Positions 26,091 through 38,200 of a DNA stretch of 64,000 nucleotides are shown here, piece after piece. Source of the DNA: Tetmemena sp. SeJ-2015 (lineage: Eukaryota; Ciliophora; Spirotrichea; Sporadotrichida; Oxytrichidae); contig JAJKFJ010022713.1 of assembly GCA_027382625.1 (NCBI GenBank), positions 84,944 to 148,943 of the forward strand, written 5' to 3'. The translations under genes were made by a program, and so were the position numbers. Under the pieces are notes generated by a model, which made no database searches, was not told the DNA's origin, and worked only from the letters and a program-made list of their open reading frames with translations. Positions within the stretch are counted from its first letter, which is position 1, and each line of letters opens with the position of its first letter.

Positions 26091-26668
26091 AATGTAATTT
26101 AAATAGTCTTTACTCTCATATAAATTAAATTTTTAACTCAAATAAAGTAATAGCCTTTAACCTAATATTGCAATTCATAATCAATTTTTGAATTAATGCA
26201 AGGAATATCAAATAGAAACTCTTTAAGATATTTACGAATTATTGTTATTTATGAAATCTACTTTTTAAGTTAATTTTATAAATCTTAGCATATTAAATAA
26301 AAGTATTTAAAAATATGAATTATTTTTTATTTTTGATAATATTTGAATAGAAATTAGTGGATGAACTGGGTAAAGACTTCAAATAGTGTGTCTAAAGAGG
26401 CGGGAATGCTAAGAAATTATGAAAAACTCGTTAATCACTATGAAATTTCATAACGATTAGAGGACGCGCAACTACAGTTTTACCAAATAAAATTGGAGAT
26501 GAGTTAGATATTGACTTAATTTGCACTAATTTTATACCGATAGCGTTATATTTAGGCTTAAAATTGCCGTTTATAGTTTGAAAATTTTAAATTTCATTAT
26601 AAGAGAGGGAAAGAGCTTTTTAAAAAGTTTAACAAATCAGGGGCTTCATTGAAGAGGCATAGTTTATA
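26091..26668. other. AT-rich intergenic DNA
   Basis: Very AT-rich; no coding or RNA feature was recognised. It separates the low-complexity gene from the convergent histone H3 gene. Confidence 0.6.
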
Positions 26669-26833
26669 GTGCACAAAGGGAGAATAGGAGCAGCTGCTGA
26701 GGTGAGCGTGAGCGCCATGGTTTTACCCACTTCGCCTGCCCACAAATTCTCAGCAGCTCTTCAGTCTGGTCGGTTTCGCTCAGCCGACTTCCACAGGCGT
26801 AGCTCTCAGGCTAGTGGCCTTCAGAGCTTGCGC

Positions 26834-27422
26834 TCATCGGTGGCCAAGAACCTTCTTGAGCTGGGTCATCTGTTCCTTCTCGTTGTAGTAGGGGAGAGAG
26901 TAGAAGACCTCGTCACCTGTCTTGGGCTGGAGATCTCTGTGGTCGTGGAATCGCTCTCCGCGGATTCTTCTGGCCAACTCAACGTCCTTCTTCATGATGG
27001 TTGATCTCTTGGCATGGACAGCGCACAAGTATAAATATAAGTTGGAGTCCTCGAAGAGTCCGACCAGGTACATTTCGGTGGCTTCTTGGATGGCCAAAAG
27101 TGCCTGAGACTGGAATCTGAGCTGGGAGTCGATGCCCTCGCAGATGGCTCTCACGAATCTCTGGAATACAAATCAATGCACATATAAGTAGGAAGGGAGC
27201 TCTGGGAAGGAGCATGCGAGTTTCCTTCTGGTATCTCTTGATCTCTCTGAGAGCGACGGTTCCTGGCTTGAATCTTCTCTTGATTCCTCCCTCGGCGGGG
27301 GCGGTCTTCTTCTTCATGGCGGCAGAGGACTTGGAAGACTTGGAGGTCTTGGAGCCAGTGGCAACTGACTGCTTGGAGGATGAAGCCTTGAGCTTCTTTC
27401 CGGCAACCTTGGGTCTGGGCAT
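26834..27422 (-). CDS. divergent histone H3 variant with C-terminal extension, two tiny IESs
   Basis: The ATG at 27420-27422 starts [23 protein letters not shown] is at 26834-26836. With two IESs removed (27027-27038, 27163-27190) the fold reads [93 protein letters not shown], a complete H3 core with normal loop lengths. The N-tail is not canonical (no ARTKQTARKS) but is Lys/Ser-rich. After the usual end (RIRGER) there is an extra tail of about 40 residues. [11 protein letters not shown] resembles centromeric H3, but loop 1 is not lengthened as in CENP-A, so the class (developmental or centromeric variant) is open. Confidence 0.92.
27027..27038. other. IES, 12 bp, pointer AAGT (ACTT on gene strand), in frame
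   Basis: AAGT stands at 27027-27030 and 27039-27042. Left in, it would add four residues (YLYL, read through the repeat) to a loop that is invariant in H3; removed, the loop reads [13 protein letters not shown] as in canonical H3. Confidence 0.85.
27163..27190. other. IES, 28 bp, pointer GGAA (TTCC on gene strand)
   Basis: GGAA stands at 27163-27166 and 27191-27194. Excision restores [10 protein letters not shown] at the start of H3 helix 1. The segment has no GT donor, so it is not a spliceosomal intron. Confidence 0.92.
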
Positions 27423-27669
27423 GTTGGTAGTAGGTGTGGGTGAAGTTTGAAATTTAAATTTTAAATTAATAATTCGGTCTGTATTTATATTATTGCAAAG
27501 TTAAGAGCCCCTTCAAATCCAGACAATGAGGGCCCCGTATAAGTGAGCTAGCCAATGCATTCTTTTAAATTTCAGTTTGAGAATCCAAATCTCATTTTGA
27601 GAGGAAATGATTAAATAGAAAGATAGTTATGAAATTATTTAAACTGCTGTCAAAATTTTATAATGCTAT

Positions 27670-28112
27670 TCAAAAATTAGAAAAATCATTCTATGATTAT
27701 TGGCTGATAGTTTCAGCAATATCTTCCTCATCATTATCATTTTGAGAACTAGAGTCTCCATTTTAATCCGGAAGCCTAGGTTCCTCATCTATCTAATCAC
27801 CTTCTTCTTCACTTAAGGGACCTGTTTCTTTCTATTTATTAATTTAATTTGAATCATCTTCTTCTTCAGCTATTTCATCTTCACTTGAATCAATCCTCTT
27901 CTTATTCTGTTTCTCTGCTGATGATTTAGATTTACTGCTCTTCTTCCTTTATCTTTGCTACTTATTGCATAAATAAGCTTAAAAAAACATTCATCCTTTC
28001 TTTTATTTGTGCTGTTCAAAATTATATCACTTTTTATTTTAGATCCAAAACTATATGCTAAAAATTTACGCTAATATAAATAAAGACAAGAATTTATAAT
28101 AAAATCGATCAT
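27670..28112 (-). CDS. small Lys/Ser-rich and acidic protein
   Basis: The ATG at 28110-28112 opens MIDFIINSCLYLYQRKFLAY. After a 20-bp IES (27968-27987) it continues KDECNKQQRQRKKSSKSKSS, then acidic EDEIAEEEDDSN and NDNDEEDIAETISQQ, ending at TGA 27670-27672. The basic-then-acidic layout suggests a nuclear protein; no family was recognised. The start lies only 7 bp from the BRCA2 stop, so an alternative is that this is an extension of that gene after an undetected IES. Confidence 0.5.
27968..27987. other. IES, 20 bp, pointer CAT
   Basis: CAT stands at 27968-27970 and 27988-27990. Excision joins TNKRKDECNKQQRQRKKSS in one frame. Confidence 0.65.
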
Positions 28113-28118
28113 TATAAA

Positions 28119-31100
28119 TCATAAAGACTTTAATTAGAGAATTCTTTCAATAATAGTCTTCTATTTGTTCTTGAACTAGAATCCTGTTAGAAAATCATCG
28201 AAAGTGTAGACACTAGGAGGCTTGCTCTTTGCAATATTAGATTGGGATTTCTTAGACTTAGAGGTGCTCTACTTTCTATTGTCTCTTTTGCGTTTCCTCC
28301 CTCTTGTAGTTTCTCTGATGTGGCTATTACTACCCTCCTAAGCCTATTAGTGCTCAAGAAAATCACTTGAGTTAATAGTCTCCAAAAAATGCTCTACCCC
28401 ATCACTCATCTTCATATCATTTGGATTATTACCTTCCTAGGATTTGTCTTTGTTCAACAGCATTTCATTGGCTTTCGCATTTATTTGCCACCCTTGCTCG
28501 ATCAAGCTCAAGGGTAATTTATTTGAATTTTAGTTACTATCTGATTCCTTTATCATTGCCATTCCTAAACCCCAAGTAGCAAAGGTATCACTAACTCGCT
28601 AATCTTGCTCGGTCATCGGTTCAACAAAGGTTGCGTTTATGTCATCAAGCTCCCCCTTTAAAGGACTCTCACTGTATACTGATATTATCTCCTGATTTTT
28701 CTTCTTCTCCTTTACCTATTAGTCTTACAATTCATTGAGTCCTCTTCTATTTTTCTATTTTCTAGTTAGGTGCCCATCATTCCTTACATTCGAGTATTTT
28801 TACAAGTTAGAGTAATTATAGTGGTTCTCACTTGACATCTCCTCTTCTAGGCATATATTCAGCTCCTCAAGTTCTTACCTATCTTATATCTATTCATCAG
28901 GAAGGGCTCTAGGAAGTTTTTTATTAAGTGCTGATCCAAAGTCAAATATTTTATCTTAAGTATTTTGATTTATTTAGTTAGATTTTGTAGCCTTCTTCTT
29001 TTTCTTTGGAGGAGCTTTCTAGCTTTCAAAGAAGTTACTGTTGTTCTCAGCCAAGCTTGTGTGACTATTTTCCTCTATATCTGATTCGAATCCAGCTATC
29101 TAATCTTATTATGAGAGTTGATTGATGTTTTCGCTACTAATTGGAATAAACAAAGATCTTTTTGTGATTCTTTCTATCTTCACATCCTCATCCTCTGAAA
29201 CCACGCTCTCAGTTTTATCTTCATTTCTCTTGTCCAATTAGCTAAGCCTTTCTTAGTTGAGTGGTTATTATTAGTCAACTTATTCTGCAGGCTTTCCTCC
29301 GATTCTTGCTATTGACTAAGCTAGTTTGTTTTTACCACCGATACCTTTGAAAGTTGCTTTGAGTTTCTTAGAAGGCATCGCAAGTGCCAGCAAGGAATTT
29401 CTCTCTTGCTTCAAAGGCATGGAGTATTTGTTATTAGGAGACAAAGTTTTAAACTATTCTTCATTAAGCTAGTTTTGCCTTAGTAAGTTGATTGAGTCCT
29501 CTTGATGTTACTGTAGAAGGTTATTACTCTGCTTGCTAATGAATTATGGTGCATCATTATCGTTTATGTGGTTCAAAGACTCTCTGCAGCCTATGATCAT
29601 TTGAATATGCTTTAACTTATTGTTCATTTCTCTGGAAGCTAAACAAGCTCAAGCTTTTTGAACTACTCAGCAAATTTAAGCTTCTTATCAGACTTTTGAA
29701 TAGAAGTGAGATAGCTAGTGATGCAATTCAAGTAATAGAACTCTTCTGCTCCGTTCGAATCACTTGCTAAGTCTTGGTAATGCTTAATCTACTCTCCTAT
29801 TTCACTATCTTTTAATACTGTGTTCGAAGAATCTGCTATTTAAATCTTTGACATGAACTGAAAGTGTACTCCATCAAGCACTACCCTTTACTAATCTGCT
29901 GGAATAGTGCCTTTGATGAAGAAGTTTAGATCTTTGACTTTCAAGCAAATGATGTCCATGTCGCTTGTGAGAATTAGTAAACTCTCTACACTTTCAGAGC
30001 CATCAGAATTGTATTTGTAGAAAGTTCGCACGATATAGCCAACGAAATTCAACTCATTAATGTATTTGAAGTTGTTGAGTCTCTACAGCTCATAAGTTTT
30101 AGACACTTCTATTAATTTTCTAAGCAAGTCTTAAGGGCTCAAACTAATTTAAACTTTGCTTTTACCAAACTAATCCACTCTTTGTAGCTCCTCTTTATCT
30201 GCAGAAGAAAGAACCTACTTCTAAAACTTGACTATGTCTTCGAATTTCTCTCGCTTTGATCTTCTTTCAAACTTCAAGAACAGACATTCAATAAAAAATT
30301 TCAATTTTAATTTAATAAAAATTTATTTTATAAATTCTTGGTCTTTCCTCCTCTCTCCACCATAGAACATGTTATCAGGCTTAAGATTGTAGAATCTATA
30401 CCTACATCCTTCTATGATACTTTCGAACATTCCTTGGTTGCTGGGAATGAATGATATCACTGTTTGTTTTACATTTTGTGCTTAAGGTTATTATGTGTAG
30501 TAAGATATACTATCTACCACTTTAATTCTGAAGCATAGCCTAAATTTATCATCAATCTGCTATCTCTTCTCCATAAAATGAGTCTTGAATTCTTCATTCC
30601 ATTTTTCTTGCTCCTCCTTAGTGAGATAGTAAAACTCCTTACTCTTAACTTTATTTTCATGCTCTATCCTAGCTTGATCCTCAAGTTAAATATGCTTGAG
30701 ACTTTGGATTCTCTCCTTGCATGCTTGAGATCTAATCTTCTTCCTCTTCTTTACATCCTTGTGAGCATCATCTTTATCTGCTTCTTCTAAAAAGTAAGGC
30801 TGAAACTTCTTCGTCACTATAACATCTAGGCTCGGAATTTCTTTAGAGTTTTGGTTTATCTAAGCTATCTATCGCAAAAAGTAAGGGTCATGTTTTTACT
30901 CTCCTAGGATAGTTTCATTCAAGGCTCTCTGGAAGCCGTTTATGTTTATTTTCAAGTGAAATTTGTGCCTGCTTGAAAGGTAATGATGCTCTGTTCTAAT
31001 CAATTATTCTTGGTCAGCCTGCTCTTACAGTGACCTTGACATTAAATAGAGTCCAAAGAAGTGGAACTTATCACCACACTTCAGAGTATTGTTGTTTATC

Positions 31101-32400
31101 ATTTCAATCAATATCTTATCGCAGTTAAATTATTCTATCTTTTCTGAGACTGGGCATTTCATTACATAAGCACCATCACATAAATCCAAGATATAGGAAT
31201 TAGGAGTCTCTGAAGACTTAGACCTTGATATATTTGCTACATAAAGTACGCAGTGGCTTCCAGTTAAAGATTCCTTCTGAATAACTTTCTGGAATAAAGA
31301 TTTCTTCGCTTAGATGAATTCACGCTTAAGCCTAAATATTATTTAAGGAAGATATTTACCTCAAGGTTAGTTATCTCAGAACGTTCAAAAGGGTGAAAGA
31401 ATTTACTTGAAAGCTAGACTAGTAACCATGAAGTTTCCATATTACTTAGCCATAATGGTTTTCTGTCCAGTGCTATAATTTATAATTAAGGTAATTTAAC
31501 TTACTTAATCGAACTCAGAGCACTTGATTAATTTGCTTAGGTTTTACTGTAAAATCTGATGAACTTCCTTGCTTCCAGAGTTTCTTATTGAGTTACAGAT
31601 ATCGCATTCTATAGTGAGGCTACTTGCTTCTCTGTTTTCCATTTTGATCTATACGCTCTTAATCTGACAAATGCAAGGCAATCTTATTTCCTTAGCTCTG
31701 TTTAGACTTCCCACATTAAGCTTTCTTTGTGAGTTAGCTGCTTCTAAAAATTATAGTTCCCCTTGTAAAGCTTTCTACTACTCTTAATTGATGTCAATAT
31801 CAATTTGAGTGATTTTAGTTTCATCCAGTTCCTCTAAATTAAGTGCTTACTTGATTAGTGGGTCGTCAAATGTTACTTTTACTATCCTTGAGTACTACTG
31901 CTTGTAGAAATTATACATCTTTTAATATTCTTCCTCAAAACTGGATGGCTGCTCTATGTACTAAAATGCAGTTATCCTCTCTTCTAATAGCTTGAGATTC
32001 TGCTACAGAAGTAAAGCTTGTGCCATCATTTTCTCTTTGTCAACGTAGAATCCCTAAGATGCCTCTTAACTTTCTTGAGAGGAGTAGAGCTAGGTAGATC
32101 TTTAAGAGCTTTCAAACCCTGTTTCTTAAGAGTCGACCAAGAATGTCTTTATTATCGTTTTAGCAATTTCTTTTTTACTCTCTCTCAGATTAAATAAAAA
32201 TAAATAACATATTATATTTTTTTAGATTGATCTTAGCAAGATTCCTTTTCTCGCTTTGAGAGTGGGGGAGCGATAAAGACTGTTTAAGACGTTAAAATTC
32301 TTAATCAGAATTATTAGCATGAGAATTAATATCACACAAATCAAATCCAAAAATTGTAGCTCATAATAACTTTAATTAATTGGTTCTCTATCAAATTAAA
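28119..32400 (-). CDS. BRCA2: BRCA2 homolog: helical domain and OB folds
   Basis: Order on the gene strand: the helical-domain signature HWTENHYGQVIWKLHGYQSS with TLLNVLRQLTLR; FRLKREFIQAKKSLFQKVIQ; OB1 with CVLYVANISRS, SYILDLCDGAYVMKCPVS and LKCGDKFHFFGLYL; IPSLDVIVTKKFQPYFLEEA; a charged helical stretch in the tower position (KRKKIRSQACKERIQSLKHI); OB2 with FRLCFRIKVVDSIS and GCRYRFYNLKP; OB3 with INELNFVGYIVRTFYKYN. This order and these motifs match the DNA-binding part of BRCA2 (NHYRWIIWKL, GKRYRIYHL, LIGFVV). BRCA2 loads RAD51 on single-stranded DNA. A 32-nt intron (31473-31504) splits the helical domain. The C-terminal 500 residues are low-complexity, ending FDDFLTGFQFKNKQ with TGA at 28119-28121. 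No BRC repeat was recognised. Confidence 0.85.
31473..31504 (-). other. 32-nt GT-AG intron in the BRCA2 helical domain
   Basis: On the gene strand it starts GTAAG and ends TTATAG. Splicing gives SEFDQ|HWTENHYGQVIWKL. No direct repeat flanks it, so it is an intron rather than an IES. Confidence 0.75.
32187..32223. other. IES, 37 bp, pointer AGATT
   Basis: AGATT stands at 32187-32191 and 32224-32228. Excision gives KRNLAKINLRESKKEIAKTI in one frame upstream of the BRCA2 helical domain. Confidence 0.75.
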
Positions 32401-32479
32401 TAGATTAAATTATTTTATCAAATACTGGTAACAGCTAACTAATTCTTCATTAGAAACTTAAGATTTGTAAATAAAAAAA

Positions 32480-34731
32480 CCTAACTTAAAATATTAGTTT
32501 CCTCCGATTTATTTAAAATCTAGGAATAACACAAAAAGCTCCATCAGGAGGTCTTTAAATCTATTTACAGTGCCTCGAACCATTGAAGCCTCTCTATGAG
32601 AATTTTTAGGTATTTACATCTTCAATATCACTCTAACTTGACTAGGAGCTTTGTTGTGTGAATTTTTAATTTACAAGATCGGATCAAAATTTCCTTTTTT
32701 GACTGTAAAGTTTCTCTTGCAGCTTGGTTTATTGAGCATTTTAGCTATTCCTTCTATTATTGTCAAACTGAGCTTTAGAGTGGGAGAGAATTGCATCAGC
32801 GTCAAAGTCTACTGCATTTTACTAGTCACTATGCCTTTGATTTAAAGGATTGAGAAAATCATGGCTAGGATTTAAATGAGTTTAATAACTCAATTAATTA
32901 TCTTAGACCTATCCAATATCAAATCCTCCTAAGTTTCGTTCCTCACCTCTTGGTTAAGAGCTGTTTAATAGATTTTTATAAGTCTACTAAAAGGGAGCTG
33001 CAGCATAAAAATTCTACATTTAGCCGTTGGAGGAGGGATCAAATCCTTTAGGACTTGAATCTTGCATTAATTTATTATTGAAGTGAGAGGTAAATTTTAA
33101 TTGTCTATCATCAGCTTCTTATTCCTCTCTATCATTCCAGTCTTATTCGAATGCTTTAGCATGGTTGACGTTTTGGCTTTGGCTCTACTGTAGCAAAAAT
33201 AAAATTAAGTATAAAATAAAGCATCTTAGGTTCTTGATATTGTTCCTTCTGAAATGAAAGCGATCTTTTCTAACTCACAATTGGAATAGATTTGAATGGC
33301 TAGTTAAATCCCTAACTATGACTCTCTCATCTTGAATTAAAAGAGTATTTCCATCTTAAGATAGCTCTCTTAATTTTCTCTTTTTATTTTGGCCTTGCAA
33401 GCTAAATCCCAAAGCCTCCTCGATCTTCTGATCATCATTTTCAATTCCTAACCTCTAACTCACTATTCTTTTGAGTTTAACATTCTCAGAATTCTTTTCG
33501 TCTATCATGGGTTATACAAGCTTGTGGATGGTTTAAAAGCAATTTATCAAGCTTTTAGAGACTTCAAGTTAGTTAGCACTCATCTCACAATTCCTATCAA
33601 ATAGGTGCTTTATCATTTGCTGTTAGAAATTTTGCTGCTCCTGTTAGAGTTGAAACTGCATCTACTGATTCAGAGCATACTAGTTGTTGTTGGCTTATTT
33701 GTAATTAGGATTGTAGCCGTTAGTTCCATTGTTCTAAAATCCCCCAGTCTTAGGTTGGTTAGGCTAAAACGTATTGCCTTGGTTTGCTTGATAAGTAGAA
33801 GTATTTTAGGTATTAGGATTAAAAGTCTACTAGGCTTTAGGCTAGCCTTGATTGTATTAAGCAGGATTAGAAGTATTAAATTGTTGAAAGCTTCCTTTTT
33901 ACTGGAAATTTTATTAGTTAAACTAAGCTGGATTAAAGGAGTTGCCCAAAGGGTACGAGGGGTTTGGCCTTTGCTGAGTTTAATTTTAAGGTATGCTAGC
34001 ATTTTGTGATAATTAGTTTTACTTGAAAATCTGAGCTCATTAAGAATTTGAAGGAGATATTTTCTCAGGAATCTATGAAGATAGAGCATTCAAATTTCTA
34101 ATTAGAGGTTCCTTTCCCACATACTAGAGATAGTCATTTTCATGCTAAGAGACTTAAGTCTGACTATGAGACTCATTCATTCTGCTATTTACCAGTTTTT
34201 CACTTTTTTAACCTTGATTAATAGCATTTTGAGAGAGTCTGGAGGGAATGATTTATGCTGGGGTAGTTGTTTTAGAGATAGAGTTTGACTGTGGATTTTT
34301 ATTACTTATCGGAGACATCTCACTATCATACGAATTCTCATCTTCATTATTGTCATTAGGTTACTCTCAACTTGACTTTAGATTGGGGGAAATTCCTTCT
34401 TGGTCATCTTGGTAATCCTCCTCTTGTTCTTCATCTTTGTTATCACTCTCCACTTAGAACGAGAAGTTAGGTTGCTAGAATTTTTGCTGATTATTCATGT
34501 TTCTGGTTTGAAAATTTTGAGTTGAATTTTATTGATTCTAATTAAAGCTAACTGGAGACTAAACTTCCATTCTTTTGTCTTAAAATTTAATTTATCAATA
34601 ATTTAAAGTTAGTCTGGTTCTTGGAAATGGTTTTGACTTGCTCTTCCAGACGGCGAAATATCATGGTTATTGTAGTCCTATCTATAAATGCGGTTGAAAT
34701 GGCGATTACTGCTTTCTTGCTCTTCTTCCAT
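32480..34731 (-). CDS. Q/N-rich prion-like region, probably the N-terminal part of the BRCA2 gene
   Basis: The ATG at 34729-34731 opens MEEEQESSNRHFNRIYRQDY. After a 35-bp IES (34577-34611) the frame continues KRMEVQSPVSFNQNQQNSTQ, an acidic patch EEQEEDYQDDQEG, and a long Gln/Asn-rich stretch (for example FNPAQFNQQNFQQKGSFQQF) followed by a more ordered part (KRIVSQRLGIENDDQKIEEA) and more Q/S-rich sequence to about 32500. The BRCA2 helical part downstream has no good start codon of its own, and the strand is the same, so one gene of about 6.6 kb is the simplest reading; two genes remain possible. Frame shifts near 33190-33290, 32690 and 32400-32480 suggest further IESs. Confidence 0.6.
34577..34611. 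other. IES, 35 bp, pointer GTCT (AGAC on gene strand)
   Basis: GTCT stands at 34577-34580 and 34612-34615. Excision joins NHFQEPDKRMEVQSPVSFN in a single frame. Confidence 0.85.
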
Positions 34732-35270
34732 TACCTAAATTTTAAAGTTAAAATGCAAATATTATTAAAATTATAAGTCAAAGATTTACTCAATGCAAAT
34801 CATTTTTTACAGAAACTTATTCTAAACTTTGATCTAATTCTACAAAAGGACAACAATTTAATTTTTATCTCAGCAGAAAAATTAACTCTTTTAAAAAATC
34901 ATATTTAGCAAGATCTATCAAATAAGAGTATTAACTAAATTAAGATATAACTTATCCTTTTTAAATGACTTTTATTTTATAAACTATCTATATATTTATT
35001 CCCGTTAAAAGTTAGAACTGCAAATTAGCTGTTAATTTTATACTAAAATTTAGAATTCATTCAATAAAAAATGAAATTGACTTGCTTCTTTTTGGTTTGC
35101 TGTTCTAATGATCTTCGGTACGGCTGAATTTGTTTATAACTCTTAATTTAATTCTTTATAAGTATTCTTCATTGAAGGGACTGTGGCAGTATGTGCTATG
35201 TTTAAATTTAAATTGATGATTGAAATATTAAAAATCAAAGAGAAATTCAAAATTAATAAACGACTTAAAT
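34732..35270. other. AT-rich divergent intergenic DNA
   Basis: AT-rich DNA between the BRCA2-side gene (-) and the next gene (+). No coding signal was recognised. Confidence 0.55.
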
Positions 35271-38200
35271 ATGAAAACTGAGGACTAAGCGTTGAAAAAT
35301 AATGCTCTTCCTATTTTTTAACCCATCAAGTCAAATCAAAACTTAGAAGAAAATTGTGCAGCTGCTAAACCCTCTTCGACTAAACAGTCATCTAACTTGC
35401 TTTAAACACTCTCAATCTTATTTGTTTTATTTTACTCTAAACCTTAATTACTAAGGACAGGAAGAGCGTAGATAAAATAAAGACGGAGAGGACGATCACC
35501 ACTCAACAAACTGAAGAAGTTTTAAAATTAAATAATAACGCTAGAAGCACTTACAACTACAACATCCTTCAATAGAAATATTTTTCAAAAGCACTCTAAA
35601 ATAAAGTCATCAGCAAAGGATAGCTAAATTCCTATTTTTAATTTTAGCGTTAGAAGATGTGTGGAAACTCAACCATCTTAGACGAAAATCAATTGACTGG
35701 AATTTCATTTATATAATTTGATTCTTATTTTGTAAGAGTCGACAATCCACAACATGCAACTAGTGCCAAATAAACCTCATGAGAATGACGCCAATGAAAA
35801 TATCTTACTCCGCCATAAGATCTTCATGGCTCAGTTTGGAGATCCTGCCTAAGATAAGGAGAATGACAAAGTAATTTAAATTTATTTATATTTTAAGCAT
35901 AGAATCAATAATAGCAAAGAAAGACTCAAGAATAAGAGAAGATAGTCCATTAAAAACAAGGAAAATGAAAAGGCCAAAGCAAATAGCTTAAGTTAGTCCT
36001 CCTATCAAAATAAGAAGCATCAATTACAACATCAAATAGATTTTGAAGTGGTAGATAAGTGCAAGGAGAACATGAAGAAACGCAGACAGCTCTTTCAAAG
36101 AGACAAAGCTTAAAAGAAAGACATAAACGATACTTCAATCAACAACACAATCATGGACTAAGAGCAAGCCATTACATCTCTTTAGGGCTAGTATCAAATA
36201 TAAGACATAAGTTTTCAAAATAATTTATTCAGACAGCAGAGTAACTCAAATTCAACAATCTTGCTCCAGCCAGTAAAGTGCGACGAAGTAGCTGTTGAGC
36301 ATATAGCATTAAACGATATTTCAGAGGAAGAATGTAAATAGTCAATCACTAAATTAATGTTTATTTATGTGAGCAGGAAGACGATCCGAGAATAAACAAT
36401 GAAAATATTCAAGTGTTGAGTAACAACTATCAAGTATTCTAGAGTCATTCCTCAAGCAACAGATCTTCAAGCATCGTAATTCACTTAACTTTTGCACTCT
36501 TATTTTAAGTGAGGTCTCTCAATCTTGGTTGTAAGATCCCGAATGGCACAGACTTTCTAGCAAACTAGAAAAGGCAGCAAAGTGGTAAAGCAAAGTTCAA
36601 AAGAATCTTGGCTTTGACCCTGTTGAGTATTTCGGAGGTTTGAGGGCAGATAAGTGGGAGAACTTATCCTATGCTGAAAAAGATCCTAGATTCAGTGAGA
36701 TGTTTAAGAATAACAAAGAGGAAACTAAACAAACTGTAAATGTATTAGAGCTAGAGCAGTACAAAGATGTAATTGAATATCTTAGAAAAGCTCTAGGGAA
36801 AGACATAGAAGGCGTTTCTCAAGATGACTTAATCAAAATTATTCAAACCTAGTAGCTACTCAGATCAGAATAAAGCTAAGGGTCAAACCCATAATCCATT
36901 CATTTCAACAAACAGGAATAATAAACATAAAATGAATGCAGGGATTCTAGTTCCACTTCAAGCAGCCATCACAACTCTAAAACGTAAGATCTATTGAATT
37001 AGAAAAAGCAACTAGTTATATAAAACTTCTATGCCAATTAACAGTAATCTAATGTTTAGTCTCAGCTGTAGACATCTATATCAAATTAATCATCAAGCAA
37101 TCATATCAACTTTAAACTGTAAGTAAAAAATAATTTAATTTATATACAGTTTTAAAAGATAAATCATGATTATAATTTTATAATAAATTATTTACTTTTA
37201 CCAAATTCTTAATCTATATTTGTTATGAGGTTTACAAAATCATTAAAAAGCCAAGCTAACTAGAACATAATTCATTCTTAAAAGTCTTTAACGAGGAAAA
37301 CTAACTCTAGCAAGTCTAGATCGAACTCCAGAGAGACAGTGAAATCTACTTTTAGTGGTTAGAAGCCTCTTTTAAGCAATTCAAAACAATCCATGAGTTA
37401 ATTGTCAGCCAGAAACTAAAAATCCCATGGAGCTCCCCCTTATCTCAATAGAAACTCATCATCTTTAATCAAGGGCTCTAGCTTTACTCTATAAAGTATG
37501 GGAAGTAAGATCCCACTTTACAATTAGAGAAACACATCTAAAGGCAGAGACTTAAAGTCATTGGGCTCAGAACAGACTTTAAAAAGTGAAGCTTACTCAA
37601 AGTACGTCCCTCAAACTGATAGAGGAAGATATCAGTGCGGAGAAGCGAATGATGAACCTTCTTAATTGCAGCACAGCACCATGCTCTCCTTTTCTTCTAA
37701 TTGCCCTGCTTTCTTGAGAAATGGCAGCATCATAAATTAGTTTTTACTTTAAAGAACGATTAGAGTTTGATGAGTAACTTATCAAAAGGAATGTACTCAG
37801 ACTCCTTGAGGTCCTCTAAGAATCAAATAAATATCAAGCCACAACACAAGTTGCTTCTTAATATGGATTTGAAGGATCTGTCCTCAGGCCTTTAAAACTA
37901 AAAAGCAGTTAAAGGAAATAACTCTAGAGGCTCTAGTAGATCAAACACAGCTCCTACTGATTGCATCGCTAAACAATGAAATTAATTTACAGATTATAAT
38001 TATAAGATTAATTGATTTAAGTTCTATTAAAATGGATTATTTAAACAATCTTCAAAATCAAGGTCACCTAATTAGAACCTAAAAATTAGCTCCTCAAAAT
38101 CCTCAAACCAAAAGTTATCTGGATAATCTTTGAAGAATACTAATGTTAATGGATTTATTCTGGCCAATAAAAAAACAGCAGAAGCATAAAAAGCAAGTGA

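Noticed and set aside
27163..27190. TA-bounded (Paramecium-type) reading of the H3 insert
   Set aside because: Removing a TA-to-TA segment leaves two extra residues (LF) inside APFQRF; the TTCC pointer gives the exact H3 sequence.
33605..34089. Overlapping 134- and 139-codon frames rich in Leu/Ile on both strands
   Set aside because: Both are shadows of the Q/N-rich frame on the - strand, where TAA/TAG mean Gln.
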